From Gnetum montanum (lineage: Eukaryota > Streptophyta > Gnetopsida > Gnetales > Gnetaceae): a DNA stretch of 64,000 nt. The notes under the pieces were generated by a model. The model ran no database searches. It was not told where the DNA came from and saw only the letters and a program-made list of their open reading frames with translations. Made by a program: the position numbers and the translations under genes. The stretch lies in NCBI GenBank assembly GCA_015680685.1, contig MNCI01009117.1, positions 1 to 64,000 of the forward strand, in the 5' to 3' direction. The first letter of the stretch is position 1; each line of letters starts with the position of its first letter. Shown here piece after piece: positions 22,990-35,100 of this stretch.

Positions 22990-23810
22990 TGATGAGTGGT
23001 GAGGTACCCCTACACTCAACCATATGAATATGAGCGTTCTCACACACGATCTGGTCAAACTCTGCAGATGGACTAGCTATGGTATCTAGATAGTTACTCT
23101 TAGATCGTAGTTTGTTGTCTTCACACTTGGACTAGCATTAGCTTTGTCACATATGGTTTAGTCCAGAGTGAGGTGTATGATATGTTCCTATACTAATGCT
23201 ACTCCTGGAGATAATGGAAAATAATATGAACTAAGCTAGGAGAGAGTGAGTGAGAGAAAATCTAACTAGCCTAAGTGTGATGAGCATTCGTTCCTTAATC
23301 ATCTGTACACATCTTGGACCTCGTGCATGACTACCACTAGGATTACCAAGCGCATGGCCTAAGTACGCTACTGGGTTACCAAGTAGTCACACTTAAATGC
23401 TCGTGATCAAGTCGTACTCATTCCGCGTTTAATAGGAGTTTAGGGTAAGAAGATGTTAACTATGAAAGTAATAAATAACAATAAAATAATTAAATAATTA
23501 AGCTAAGTGGATGCTACAATGATGAAGTAATCTCGATCTTTATTTCCAGTCATGTGCGTGTCCAAGTACGTCACACTCAAATAAGGATGCCATACAATTA
23601 CAATCACCACACTGCGGGCATGCACTAGGAGAAAAGGATTGAGAGGAAAACTAATGTACTAAAAACTTATTGAAAACTTAAACTTAATAACTCCTAAAAC
23701 TGCCTACTAGATCTATCTACCTCTTATTTATAGATGAGGAGATAAGCTGCGATATTGTGTACGTGATATCATGGTTGCGATATCGTGGCCAACAAAATGA
23801 CAACTCATCA
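22990..23810 (-). repeat. Family B LTR, probably solo
   Basis: The ends are TGATGAG and CTCATCA, a perfect 7-bp terminal inverted repeat. Length is 821 bp. It matches the LTRs at 58176-59104 and 59118-60028 (AGGTACC near the inner end, then CAACCATA, then GTTCTCACA). The minus-strand TATA is 735 bp from the inner end. The U3 end carries CGATATTG, GATATC and CGATATCG palindromes. Flanks CCTAT and TACCT are not a target duplication. Location inside a pol reading frame suggests a solo insertion. Confidence 0.75.
23725..23732 (-). promoter_or_regulatory. TATA box of the family B LTR
   Basis: The minus strand reads CTATAAATAAGAGG. The same CTATAAATAAGAGG occurs in the LTR at 59118-60028 (59889-59882). 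Confidence 0.6.
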
Positions 23811-23999
23811 TACCTGCACGACTAAAGGAAACTCTTCCTCGAGTTAAAGTGAGAACAAGATCTATTGATTATACAGTGGATAGGTATGGGATTATTGATT
23901 GGTGAGAATGGATTCATGCCATAGTGTGGAATTAGAAAAAAATTAAGACACGACACAAAGAATGTGAAAGAAAATCCTATAGCTACAAAATTGATGGAA
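23811..23999. other. Unassigned junction sequence
   Basis: This lies between the LTR and the end of the minus-strand ORF. Possible RT residues (RKLFLELK) on the plus strand are too weak to call. Confidence 0.3.
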
Positions 24000-26465
24000 C
24001 TCATGTAGTTCTTGGTGGCGGTGGCTCCTCCATGGATGCCTTTCCCTTATCTTGTGCTCCAGGTCTTGGGACTTGATGGTGTTGAAGTATGGCCTAAAAT
24101 TTCTCCTCTTTGGCTTAGGGATCTTGTGTCATCCATGATAATGTTCCAATGTTTGATGGAGTCAGCACCTTCCATGGGCAGGGTAATTGTAGAAACATTT
24201 TATTTGCCTTAACATACCAAGCCACAAACACCCATCGTTCCTCATCATAGGCTCTGGCTTTGTCTCTTTGTTCTTGAAAATCTACAAGCCATCTAGCTAA
24301 GTCTGTTGTGATACCTTTTTTTTCCTGGTAGCTTGCTTTAACCACCTCAAGTTCAAAATTTTCCACCTCCAATTTTTGCAATATCTTCTTGCATTCTGCA
24401 AATTCTGTTTCATATTTGATGTAGGTGGTGGCTACCTATTGCTCAAGCTCTGTTCTCGGGTGTCCTATTGTTAACATGTCAAGGTTGGCATACCACAGGT
24501 TTACCAACTCCATGTATTCTGTAAGGTCCTGGATCTGCAAGTCCTAGTTCTTAACTTCTACCTAGTGGGCAAATGCATATGTGTCCAATATGGCCCACCA
24601 GTCAGTGTGTTGAGCACTGATAGCATTGATGTGGGCCTTGTCCATATGGATCTCCTTCTTAATGATCTATGTATACATCCCCACCTAGTCTTGGAACTAC
24701 TCCTTTAGCTTTTCATGCCATTTAGCCTCATTCTACCATGTGATTATTTCAATAGCCATCTTCTGATGGATGGCATGTACCTCCTCCATCAAGAGGGTTC
24801 AATTTTCCCTAGCTAGATGGTTCATGTCCTGGTTGAACTGGATGAGTTATTCTTGAAATTATTGAAAATTTTCTTTGAGAACATTCTTTTGCTTCTCCAC
24901 AGAGGTCAACTGAAGGTTGTTAGCAAAAAGCTGCTTGTTTTTCTCTTGTAAGGCCTTGAGTGCCTTGGTATGCGCATAGGTTTGCACTTATGCTATAGAG
25001 GCATCCCAAAGAGCCTTCTCTTTTTCTTTTGCCAACTTCTTATTCTCTATCAATAGTTTTGTTAGTTTCTCAATTTTGAAAGTGTCGAGTTGGTCTATGG
25101 GAACAAATTGCGAATGATCCTGTTGTGCTGCTTGTAGGGCCACGAGCCTTTCTTGCAATTTTTGCACTCTACTTCAGCATACTCGGCCCTCATCTCTATC
25201 AAGACTAGCTTCCCCTTGGTGTAAATGAGGTCTGACTGAATTGCTGTAACATCCTAAGGAATGTCAAATAGGAATGTCATTACATGTCCTATTTGTAGCA
25301 ATCGGTCAAGTACATCCTCATGTTTTGCAGGAGTCATTGAGATTTTGGCCAGAGTTTGAGCATCCCGTGCTCCTGTAAGATATGCTAGTGGCACAATAGG
25401 TACATTGAATGATTCTTTAATGTGGTCTATGACCACTTCTATGGCTCCTACTACATCCTGGTGCTGCATGACCACCATTGTGGCCCCTTCACCAGTTTCT
25501 AATTGCACTTGAAAAGATGCAGCGTTCCCTGAGATCTATTGTGACCAAGTGATCTCCCCTCCTCCTATATGGATGGACACTTCACCTCTTGCATGATCCA
25601 AAGAAACCATGGGCTATATGGCATTGTCAATGGTGTGGAAGAGATTTGCATCATCATGACTTCCCCAACTGATTGTCTCAGCGATGGCCCGAAGATGGCT
25701 CATCGACGGTCTATAATCTTGCGGTGGTGGTTGATCCTACTGGCCCATGCTAGGCCCTACTTCTCGTTGTTGGCTAGGTCCCATGCTTGTGGCCCTACCA
25801 TTTGTTCCTTTTCTTGTTCTGGCCCTAGCGTCTCACCAATGATTTTCCTTGTAGATGGTGGCTTTAGCAGTTTAGCATATGAAGCATTTTGGGCTTTTCG
25901 GAGGACATCATTGGTGTATCCTCGGATACCAGCATGTCGGCACATCCTCCTGATAAGACAAGGAAAGGGTAACGCAAGCTTCCTTGTCTTCTGTTCTTTA
26001 AACCACCTTAGGATCTCTATAAAATATAGATGAGGCAGGTTAGCATTAACCTTTCCCATCAACACTGCACATCCTCTTTCCATGTATGTTGAAATTCTTA
26101 TTAAGCCCTTCATGGGGAAGAGATGATAAGTTCCTATTTTGAAGTAGATCCTCTCTTCCATTTTCAACTCTCCAAACATCTTATCTTCCTTGCCATATGT
26201 CCTTTCCAAACAAACTCATCATGCATCAAGGTCTAAACAGGTAGACAACTGAGAAACCTAGGAGAGATGTTGTCCCTATTTAGGCATTACAGCAGCTCCT
26301 CCTTATGCCTACCTTGATTGCATAGTAGTAGGGTCTTCTTTATGGATGCTAAATGATTGTTCCTCCTACTCTGTATGTTGTCTGGCAGGAACTTGTCCAC
26401 CTCTCCTAGGTCGTTTACTCCCACCTTGAGCAAGACCTTCCTGTTGTTCATGCTTCGGGACCATC
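24000..26465 (-). pseudogene. Long degenerate transposon-associated ORF with C-terminal coiled coil
   Basis: Reading down from about 26463, the N-terminal part has two overlapping frames: one starts MVPKHEQQEG with basic KRPRRGG, the other carries KVLLKVGVNDLGEVDKFLPDN. From 26209 the frame reads YHLFPMKGLIRISTYME, NLPHLYFIEILRWFKEQK and LALPFPCLIRRMCRHAGI. The last is the LPFP-LI-xxCxxAG pattern I associate with the 'putative plant transposon protein'/Athila ORF1-like domain. A middle region (25508-25254) contains IKESFNVPIVPLAYLTGARD. The end (24381-24115) is charged and helical (KLEVENFELEVV, DFQEQRDKARAYDEERW), likely coiled coil. Only a few stops and frameshifts are needed over about 800 residues, so it is less decayed than copy 1. 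No clear parent element was found. Function is unknown. Confidence 0.6.
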
Positions 26466-28279
26466 TACAATCACATGGGGCCCATTGTTAGTAAGGTTGT
26501 TACCAAAGTTAGGTTATACCTTACTACTTGCCTTAATGAATTTTTTTTATCTCTGTGTGATGTTTCCCGAAAGATTATATTATTTAATCCTCTTTTCTTA
26601 GGTGGTTTCCAAATCTAGGGGATGAAATTATTTTTGGCACATTTATCCTTAATGTTATAACTGATTACCCTTGATAATGTCCTTCGGGTGATGAAAAATT
26701 CCAAAGAATTTATGCACTATTCAGCATGTGCCTCTCCCCCACGACTAAGCTAAACACTCCAAGTTCAAGTTGGTTTAAACATAATGAAAATCAGAGGACC
26801 AACGAGCGAGATATAGGTATGAAAGAAAGGGATGCACAATCGCAAGTCATAGAGAGAAATTTGAAAAGCTCCCCCATGTGAATAGTTGAAAATGATGGCA
26901 AGTGGTGCAGGGGAGTCATGTATATATAGGTTTTTGATGTTAAGGCACTAGGGAATATACCGAATTTTGAAGATTTTTCTGAAATGAATGATGAAAACTA
27001 AGGACATGTGGACAAGTGTTAAACGGTTCTAGGGTAATTTAACTCGTTCTGAAGGCACGAATAATTATATGTGGGTGGAATTGATCATTAAAGGCCTCGG
27101 ATGGTAAGGGAGAGAAAAAGGCCATGTGATGGTTCATAGGAACGTTGGAATTTGAAGGGATAGTAATAAGGAAAAGAATATCGTTGAAAATACATTGAGG
27201 GTAATAGATGGTGTGTGGAACATGTGTTATGAGTGAAAATTACAAAAATTACATAAGTGTGTCCTCCCCAAAGTAGGTTCCAACCTATAATTCCCTTGCA
27301 TAACCACACTTAAAAGTTCCCATGGGCACTCGAAGGCTTAAATGTAATCCACACTGGTTCCAAAAAACACACATATGTAAGTATCACCAGAATGAGGTCA
27401 AAATTATGCTACACAAGACACGAGTTACAATCACATGAATAGCAAGGTGAGACAGGGTATAGAAGGGAGTGTAGAGATTGGGACATGAGGAAATTGACCC
27501 AGGGCATAATGAATCCTACATGTAAATCATGATTAATATGTCATTAACCAATCATTCCAAGATCAGGACCAAGTCCATTCTTCTGATCAGTGACACCACA
27601 TTATTTCATCCCATGATGAGTGACTATGAGAATACCATAACAACAAGGTGTACGATCACTTGGCATTTTTTTCACGAAATGAGTGATTTTTGCTTTGTGG
27701 CACTTCTTTTGTTTTTGTTTTTTTTATTGCTAAATCCAGAGAAGCTTCCAACCTTTAGGAATGGGTGCATGTCTTTCTAGTGGGACCCCTTAGAAAAACA
27801 TTGGATTTTTGAGTGCCTTTTGATTACTCTTACTCCCATTTTGCATTAGATCTACAAGGATCTCAGTACAAACACGTTGTGTGATAACTCCCATAGACAT
27901 CACCAAAGAGAATCCGCAAGTTCCCTTGATGTCACACCCTAATCATTCCCTCTTGATCCATCCTTCTTCATTCTAGGTACAATGAATACAAGATTAATTT
28001 TAAGTTTTAAGAATGTCAAGAATATCACTGTACCCTCGAACATAACCTTTTATTTATAGAATGGATGAGTGGGTGTAATGGGCTCACTATCCAAATAATT
28101 TATCATTAAAGACTCGATAACATAGAACACACCTCAACCAACAAGCCACATGAGTGTCTTATTCATAGATGAGATTACTTATAAAAAGATAAAAAGATAA
28201 AAAGACAACAAGACAAAAAGATAAAACAAGAAATTAAGAGATGAAAAACTAGAAAAAAAATTGTAAAATTAAAGAAAAT
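26466..28279 (-). other. Upstream region of the 24-26.5 kb ORF; no gene recognised
   Basis: A TATATATA at 26921-26928 reads as CCTATATATACATG on the minus strand and lies about 460 bp before the ORF start, so it could be its promoter. The rest has no recognised domain. The short open frame at 27088-27309 is not convincing. Confidence 0.35.
28176..28228. repeat. Simple repeat (AAAAAGAT)n, imperfect
   Basis: About six units of AAAAAGAT/AAAAAGAC occur in a row. Confidence 0.8.
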
Positions 28280-29877
28280 GAAAAATATTTATTAACCCTT
28301 CTTGTTATTAAAATGGGGGATATCCCCCATAACTAAATGGTTGAGGATGGCAAAGATTAATAAATTAAAGATGAGGATCCTTGCATGTTGGAAACATTGC
28401 AACTTGGTCATACTTACCCCATTGGGGTTCACACACCTGATAAACATAGTGGGGCAATTTATGAGATGTGGTTCCCGGATAAAGAGTTGACCCACTATGA
28501 TATTTGGAACTGTAAGATGGTATGCAAGGATGTCACTCTCCATGGATGTATTCATTGGGCCATATGGTTGTTGGAGTGTTAATTAGTGGTACTGATGAGG
28601 TGACATGAGGCATTGAGTTTGAAGAGAAGGGTGCACCATAGTGTTGGACTTGTGCTGAGTTGGAGAATGCAATGGCCTTGGAACTGTGTTGTCCCTTCCT
28701 ACAGTCATATCTAAAGAAGGGGCACTTTCAATGTCGATGAGGTCTCTCACTGCTATTGGAAATAGTAGCACAAGTAATGTTTGTGGGTTGTTGTTGTGGT
28801 GCAGATACTTTAGGAATAGTTGGTGGCAATGTAGAAGGAGGAAAAGGATGAGAACATTAAAATTTAGCAGAAGTGTAAGGTACACAAGGTGGTGGTTGTG
28901 TTAAGGACATGGGCTGATAGTATTGAGGAGAATCATAATGCAATGAGATAGAGTATGTTGACCCAGTTGGGGAAACAAGATATTGAACTAGATAAGCATT
29001 TAGATTCGGATGATATGAAGGGTATCTCCAGTTTAGGGGTGGCTTCCCCTACAACTGGGATTGTTGCCACTATGATCGAACACAGTATCCTTGTATGAAC
29101 TCTGGGTGTAACATGCTTTCCCAATGCTCATATAAATGTAACAAGATTGGTCATTGGCCCTTGGGGTGATTGTACAGGAAAATGTTGCATTCATATGTAT
29201 GATCAGCTGTGGAGCTCTTATTTTCCTCATTGCTTCTTTCCAATTGTCTAATGGTATTTTATCTGCTTCTCGGGTTGTCAAAACTCTATCTCCAATAATA
29301 TTGATATATTCTCCACACTTTTTATGCATCCATTTTAGCATCTTATTGATCTTTGCCTCGATTTCCTCTAATGATTATTGTACTAGCAAAGATGGTTCTT
29401 TCTCCTTAAGATAAGTTGATTTCTCCTTTTTATAGACTCTGGTCCCATTGACATTTTTCAACACTCTCCCATCTAACCATTTCTCTTTCTTCTTTTGCTA
29501 CCTGTGTAATAAGCTCTTGGAATTGATGGGTTCGCAGTTTGTACAGTTGACCTTGGGCATACATTCCTAGGGTCTCTCTTGTTTCATCATGAAGCCCATC
29601 AATGATATGGTACATTAGCCTTTCTTTGGAGAACTCATGGCCTAGACAGTTGTTTAATAGTGCATAATATCTTTCTAAGGCCATGTCCAAGGGTTCATGT
29701 TGTGCTTGTTTCCACTCTTCGATTTGTTTCCTCAAGGCTTACACTCTTGCGTAGGTTTGATATCTTTCGTTAAAGAGTTCTACCATTGTTGGCCAACTTC
29801 ATATTGAATTTGGTTTTAACGATCTATACCATACTTTTGCTTGGCCAATGAGTGTCATAGGAAAGATCTTGAGTTTT
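28280..29877 (-). pseudogene. Family B gag fragment joined to family A RT
   Basis: From 29877 the frame reads KLKIFPMTLIGQAKVWYRSL, a typical Gag core. It continues through 29735-29430 (RKQIEEWKQAQHEPLDMALE, YHIIDGLHDETRETLGMYAQ) and then a Pro/Tyr/Gln-rich tail (SLHYDSPQYYQPMSL) to about 28280. It aligns with family B gag at 61180-62470 (WKQGAHEPLD, HIIDGLKVKTRKTLGMYAQG). The N-terminal third of gag is missing because the sequence starts inside an A7 run shared with the family A RT. Confidence 0.8.
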
Positions 29878-30690
29878 TTTGACTCTGAATACGCATTTTC
29901 TTGGGTTGAGCCATAGGTTGTGTGTGAGACATTGTTTAAGGATTAACTCTAGGTCTCCTGAGTGATCTTCTGACTTCTTAGATTTGACAGCTATGTCATC
30001 TACATAGTCATTCAATCTCTCTAAGAGGTAATCACTAAAGATGTATGTCATAGCACTTTGATAGGTTTCTCCAGTGTTTTTTTAACCTGAAAGGCATCAT
30101 GATATAATATAAAGTTCCCCAGGGGGTCATGAAGGTTGTGGTCAGTTGGTGCTCTGGGTTGATACGGATTTGATTATAGCCCAAAAACCCATCCATAAAG
30201 GATAGTAACACATGGCCAGCTGTTGTATCGATAAGTTGGTTGATACTCGGTAATGGGAAGTTGTCTTTAATCATGGCCTTATTCAGATCGCAGAAGTCTA
30301 TACAAATGCGCATCCCTCCCATTTTCTTAGAGATAACGATGATGTTCGACACCCAGTTTTTGTAATCAACCGCATGAATGAAACCATCCTGGTATAGCTT
30401 AGTTATTTCATCACGCAATGCTAGCATGATTTTAGGGTTAATCTTTCATTCTTTCTATTTAACTGCTTTGATATGTAAGTCTAGAATTATGCTATGCTGT
30501 ATTAGACTTGGGTCTAAACCCGACATATCTTCGTATGACCATGCGAACACCGTAATGTTATCTTGAAGCACCCAAGATATATCGCTCTGCATTTGTTGGT
30601 CAAGTAGAGAACTAACCTTCAGAGTTTTGCTTCCTCCTTTGTGCATAACCATAGGGATGTTAGTGAGGGAATTCTCGGTCACATCACCAG
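29878..30690 (-). pseudogene. Reverse transcriptase, family A copy 2, truncated
   Basis: The linker at 30682-30455 reads NITVFAWSYEDMSGLDPSLI. RT follows at 30427-30035 with NWVSNIIVISKKMGG, CIDFCDLNKAMIKDNFPLPS, HVLLSFMDGFLGYNQIRINP and then, after a one-base frame change in a T run near 30080, TYIFSDYLLERLNDYVDDIA. The catalytic YVDD is intact. The frame ends at NPRKCVFRVK, where family B gag begins. About half of RT, plus RNase H and integrase, are absent. Confidence 0.9.
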
Positions 30691-31730
30691 CTTCCAGGTC
30701 TAAGGTTCAGGCCAAATGTTTTGGCTAGTCTAGGGATACTTCCAATGTTGCTATGGTTGTATCACAAAGGGAAGCATCAGTTCCTATCAGTGTGTGATTG
30801 AGATGCCTAATAATTTCCCCGTATGGGCCTGTTAAGGCTAGGGGTGCAAGTAAAGTTGTGTCCATTTGCGAGTTGACTTGCAAAACTGCCAAAGATGGAG
30901 GTTGTTACCTTGTTTTTTGTTGACCTGTTGAAGTGATAGGAAGTTTTCTTGTTTTAGTGGTATGTGTTAAAGAGCTTCCAGTTTAAGGTCATAGCAGACC
31001 GTTACGATATGCGTAATATGTGAGAAAGTGGTAAGCGCAATTTCCTAGACATTAGCGTGAGACTTCTATGAACTATGGTGGGGAGTGTAACGTGGCGCGT
31101 CTAGTGTGTTGAAACAGCTAATTTAGAATTTTGTGCAGACCATAGTTAATGTGACCAAATTATGAGACGATGAGCTGTGCATTAGTTTAGGGTCTTTTTG
31201 GATCGTAATCTATACGATATCTATGATATTAATGTTGTGATCTTCATGCTTCATGTCATACTGACATGCTTGCATTTCGAGAAAATTCTGCATTGATTGA
31301 GCACGCAACAATTAGTTGCAACCAATTTATTTATAAGTCAGCAATTTGACCTCAAAGCAGACTAGAGACATTGTGAATTTGAATTAGGCTATAGCAGAAG
31401 GATAGCAGAAGTAAGGCATGAGCAGACAATTTTGTGAAAGGTTGTTCAGTTGTGAACATGGTGCCAAAGATTAAGGCAAACATGCCAAATTGGTAAAGAT
31501 TGATGAAGTGCAGGAGAGTTTGCAGCGGGTTTCAAGGGCTAGGGTCAAAACATGAGAGGCTACTCCCCTGACCTGGTAAGTCACCTTTTATCCTCCCGCT
31601 TGATTGTTATTTTCATCGTTATGGCATCACAATTGTATCTATTCCTAGGATGTGTATTGTGTTCGGTGTTGACACTTGGTTGCACGGGTTAAGCTATTGT
31701 AATTTGTAGTATTGCCCTTATTTCCATTTT
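30691..31730. other. Spacer between RT and the antisense gene, copy 2
   Basis: The first part extends the RT linker upstream (LDLEAGDVTENSL). Units of the 26-bp motif occur at about 30977 (CCAGTTTAAGGTCATAGCAG) and 31181 (TTAGTTTAGGGTCTTTTTGG). The rest has no recognised feature. Start sites for both divergent units must lie in or near here. Confidence 0.45.
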
Positions 31731-32110
31731 CATAGATAGACCTTGTACTGCCACAAGGGTTTGGGTGACTTTGGGCAATACTGTGCAAACACAATGCATA
31801 ACTGGGGGTGTCCAGGTGTTATGCCCTTATGCAGTATGAATGGGATTCTGTAATCTCGCCCATAACGGTCATAGGTTATGCTAAGATAATGTGCGGTGTT
31901 ACATTTATCACCGTTGTCAGGGATAGATCTTGCCTCATTGCAAGGGTTTGGGAAATTTTGGTAATGCATTTTTAGCATAACTTGCGATTTTCTGGGGGTC
32001 GAGATAATGGAAACTTTGGTGTTGCGTAATGGATTTCTATGTGTCTTTTCTAATGTGTTTTGCTTTCGCATTGTTAGTATGTCTATATTGGTGTTTCTAA
32101 TAGAGGTCTA
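31731..32110. repeat. 186-bp tandem pair upstream of the antisense gene, copy 2
   Basis: TAGACCTTGTACTGCCACAA at 31737 and TAGATCTTGCCTCATTGCAA at 31923 each precede GGGTTTGGG...TTTGGG(C/T)AAT. The period is 186 bp. It occupies the same position as copy 1's much longer arrays of about 190-bp period. Confidence 0.65.
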
Positions 32111-32190
32111 TTTCATTGTAAAGGATTACGCTGAAGCCCATCCTGATCGTCTTGGACATCATGGACGTTTTGTGTTGTTTACATGTCCCC

Positions 32191-35100
32191 ATGGCGAATG
32201 TTCCTCCACCTCATGCTCGTGTAAAGGAGGAGGCAGTTTGGTTTTGTAGAGGTGCATGGCAGTTCCTGTAGTTTTTGTTATGCAATTATAGCATAATTAT
32301 CTTGTTGCATCTACCGACCGAGACAGCCGCCGCCATTCTGGAGATGCTACTGGTTGGATCAACACAAAGCATCTTGACATTTCTGGTGGATGGCTTAATT
32401 GAAACCATGTGGGTGCAAGACCGTGAACAAAGCGCTAGGGGTTTGAGGCATTTGTCTTGGATCTGGGATATGCCCAGGTTTAATTGTTATCATGCCTACA
32501 ATACTCTATTCGTAGCTCATCATCTTACGACCTACTTCCAGAATCTGCCTGGGATTGTGTATTATGCAAGTAGGTAAGTGTTCTCACGGCATCATAACAT
32601 GCTAACCATTCGTCTGAATTTGTGTCTAGTATGAACAGTTGTCTACATTCTATGATGTAGGTTTTTTATCAATGATGATGGTCTCCAGGGCAATACAGAC
32701 ACGTTGTCTATGGCCAAAATGGCCATAAAAGAATTTACCTCAATTAGCAATGTACGTGCTGGTGTTATGGGACAACTAGAATTAGAAATCCCACATTACC
32801 CTAATCACTATGTCAAATTTTTTACCAAGTGCAAAAGGCTCGGGTGGCTGGATAAGGAGTGGACTTTGGATCATCCTCTCACTATTGCAGATGTGCAAGC
32901 AAAAATCCCACCATTTCCTCCGCCTTTCAGACATGGTAAATTATGCTATAATGGTTTATTGTACAATCTTACAGGATGAAAAAGTGTGTGAAATTGTTTT
33001 ATTTTGCTATATTTCCTAAACCTTTGTTTTATGTTTACAGTTACGGAATTGTGCGAGATCATGGTTATGGCTTCCGAGAGTGAAGCAAGCAATATTTTGT
33101 TTCGTTATGATGATATAAAAGAAGTGCAACGTTGGCTCAGCCATAGTGCGGCCCCAGCTATCCTAACCAATAACCTTCAGGAAGCCAGACTGATGGAACT
33201 ATTTTTGGCTATAACCCCTAACGTTACCGCGGGTGAAATGCTAACCTTAGTTAACTCCTTCAGCCAAGAAGCCGAGCATCTTTGCATACGCGTGCGTAAT
33301 GGGCATGTAAGTTTTGATATTAACGTTCGACTATTCGCTGACTTTTTTGGCATTCCCTCTGATGGCCTTCTGGTAGAAGAAAAGTCAAAAAGAAGTTCAA
33401 AGCACCAGAGGGAGATAGAGGAGTGGCTGGGGATTGAGAAGGAAGTGAAAGGAATCCCTACTGATAAAATTGAGCTGGAGGTGGCTCATACCATTTATCC
33501 CCTCTTCCAAGCCCACACCTTTCCCAAGTTGCTTTCCTAGGAGAGAATCCTTACCATAGAATAGGCTCAGATCATGCGAGAGGTTATGGAGGAAGGTACA
33601 TAGTATAATTAGGCCAGCTACTTCACTGAAGGTTTGCAAGCTAAAATGGTCAAGCTTCGCAAGAAGCTTGAGTCCTGCTTCAACGTGCATTTTTCCTTCT
33701 TTATAACTTACTTTTGGCATTTTTCCGAATTCTTGGTAGTCTATAGGGATGGAGTCTGGGTGTAGCAGGATCATAACTAGATTTCCAAACCATTGATTTC
33801 CCAGGTTTTCGACACCACCCGATCTCAAGATCCTCCCAAAGGTGTTGGGGATTCACTTTCACTTATGACTAAGAGTTTGGCGGTGCCTCGTATGCAGGGC
33901 CAGGACAGTGTGGGTGGAGTGCTCCCTTCTTACACCGGTAGTGTGTCAAGGGAGAAATGCCTTGCAGTAGAAATAGTCGATTCATTAGACCCGCGGAAGA
34001 AGCCTCGTTTGGCTAAGGAATCTGCCGATCCTGCAGGTTTGCAGGGAAAAAAGGTGCAGATCAAGTTTCAGAGGAATAATCCTCTAGCAAGTAAGTAGAG
34101 AAATGCATAAACGATTATGCTATGTATAGACATTGTTGCATCATGTAGTGTTTATTGAGAAAAAGTGAAGTCCCGTGCTGACTGACCATGTTGTACGACA
34201 AAAAAAGAGAAGTTGTGGAGCGGTTGACCCCTAAAACAGGGGCTATAATTTTACGGCATGAAGGAGGGACCCCAGTCTTGGAAGAAGAGGCCCCAGTTGA
34301 TAAAGCAAGTGGTGCACAGGTTCGTATGCATGAAGAGGAAATAGCAGTAGAGAATGCTGAAGTCCCTTCGGCTAAAATGGAAAAAGGTAAGTGATTTGTC
34401 ACTTTGTGAGTTTGACTTTTGTCAAATGGTGTGATATTTTAGTTGATTTTATGTCTAATTTACTTTGCATAGTAGGTAATCAAGGAATGTCCTCATTGGT
34501 AACGCTGACTCAACCTTGGGGTGAATTTCCTGATAAATTTGCTTTTATGGAGGGCATCGTCAATGATATGATCGGTCGCTTAGAGTGAGTCGATCCTGAA
34601 GCTGGTATGTTTCTATCATTACACAGGAGTTGTTGGTGTTGTGAAATTACACTACTTGGTTGTGTCTGACTACCATTTTATGTTGTAGGAGCTTGCCTCA
34701 GATGGGATCCCGTAGAGCCTATTGATTTAGACACCACCGAACCTTCATCGGAAGCGACTGTTGTGCCACACAATAATTATGATGAAATGCATAAATGTGC
34801 TTTACACTCAACCCGCTCCTTATGGGAATGTCAAAACATTAATGAAGACCTCTGGAAGAGGCAAAAAAAATTAGAAAAAGAGAGAGAGGCCTTAGTTGAT
34901 AAGGTTGGGGATTTGGTGTCTCGGAATGAATTCCTGTAGGCTCGTGAGACTAACGATGGGGATTGGTGAACAACCGTTGTTGACTATGCTCTTTATTGGA
35001 TGGTTGTTAGGAATAGTGTCCAAGCCATCCATGAACTGATTGAGCAATGGATGAAAATGAATCTCCTAGCTCAGAAGAATCAAGACTAGAAGGATTATAG

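Noticed and set aside
25569-26033. Open plus-strand frame of 154 codons
   Set aside because: It overlaps the minus-strand transposon-associated ORF, which has domain-like motifs; the plus frame has none.
28302-28582. Two overlapping plus-strand frames with natural-looking sequence
   Set aside because: The minus strand continues the family B gag tail here, which explains the open frames.
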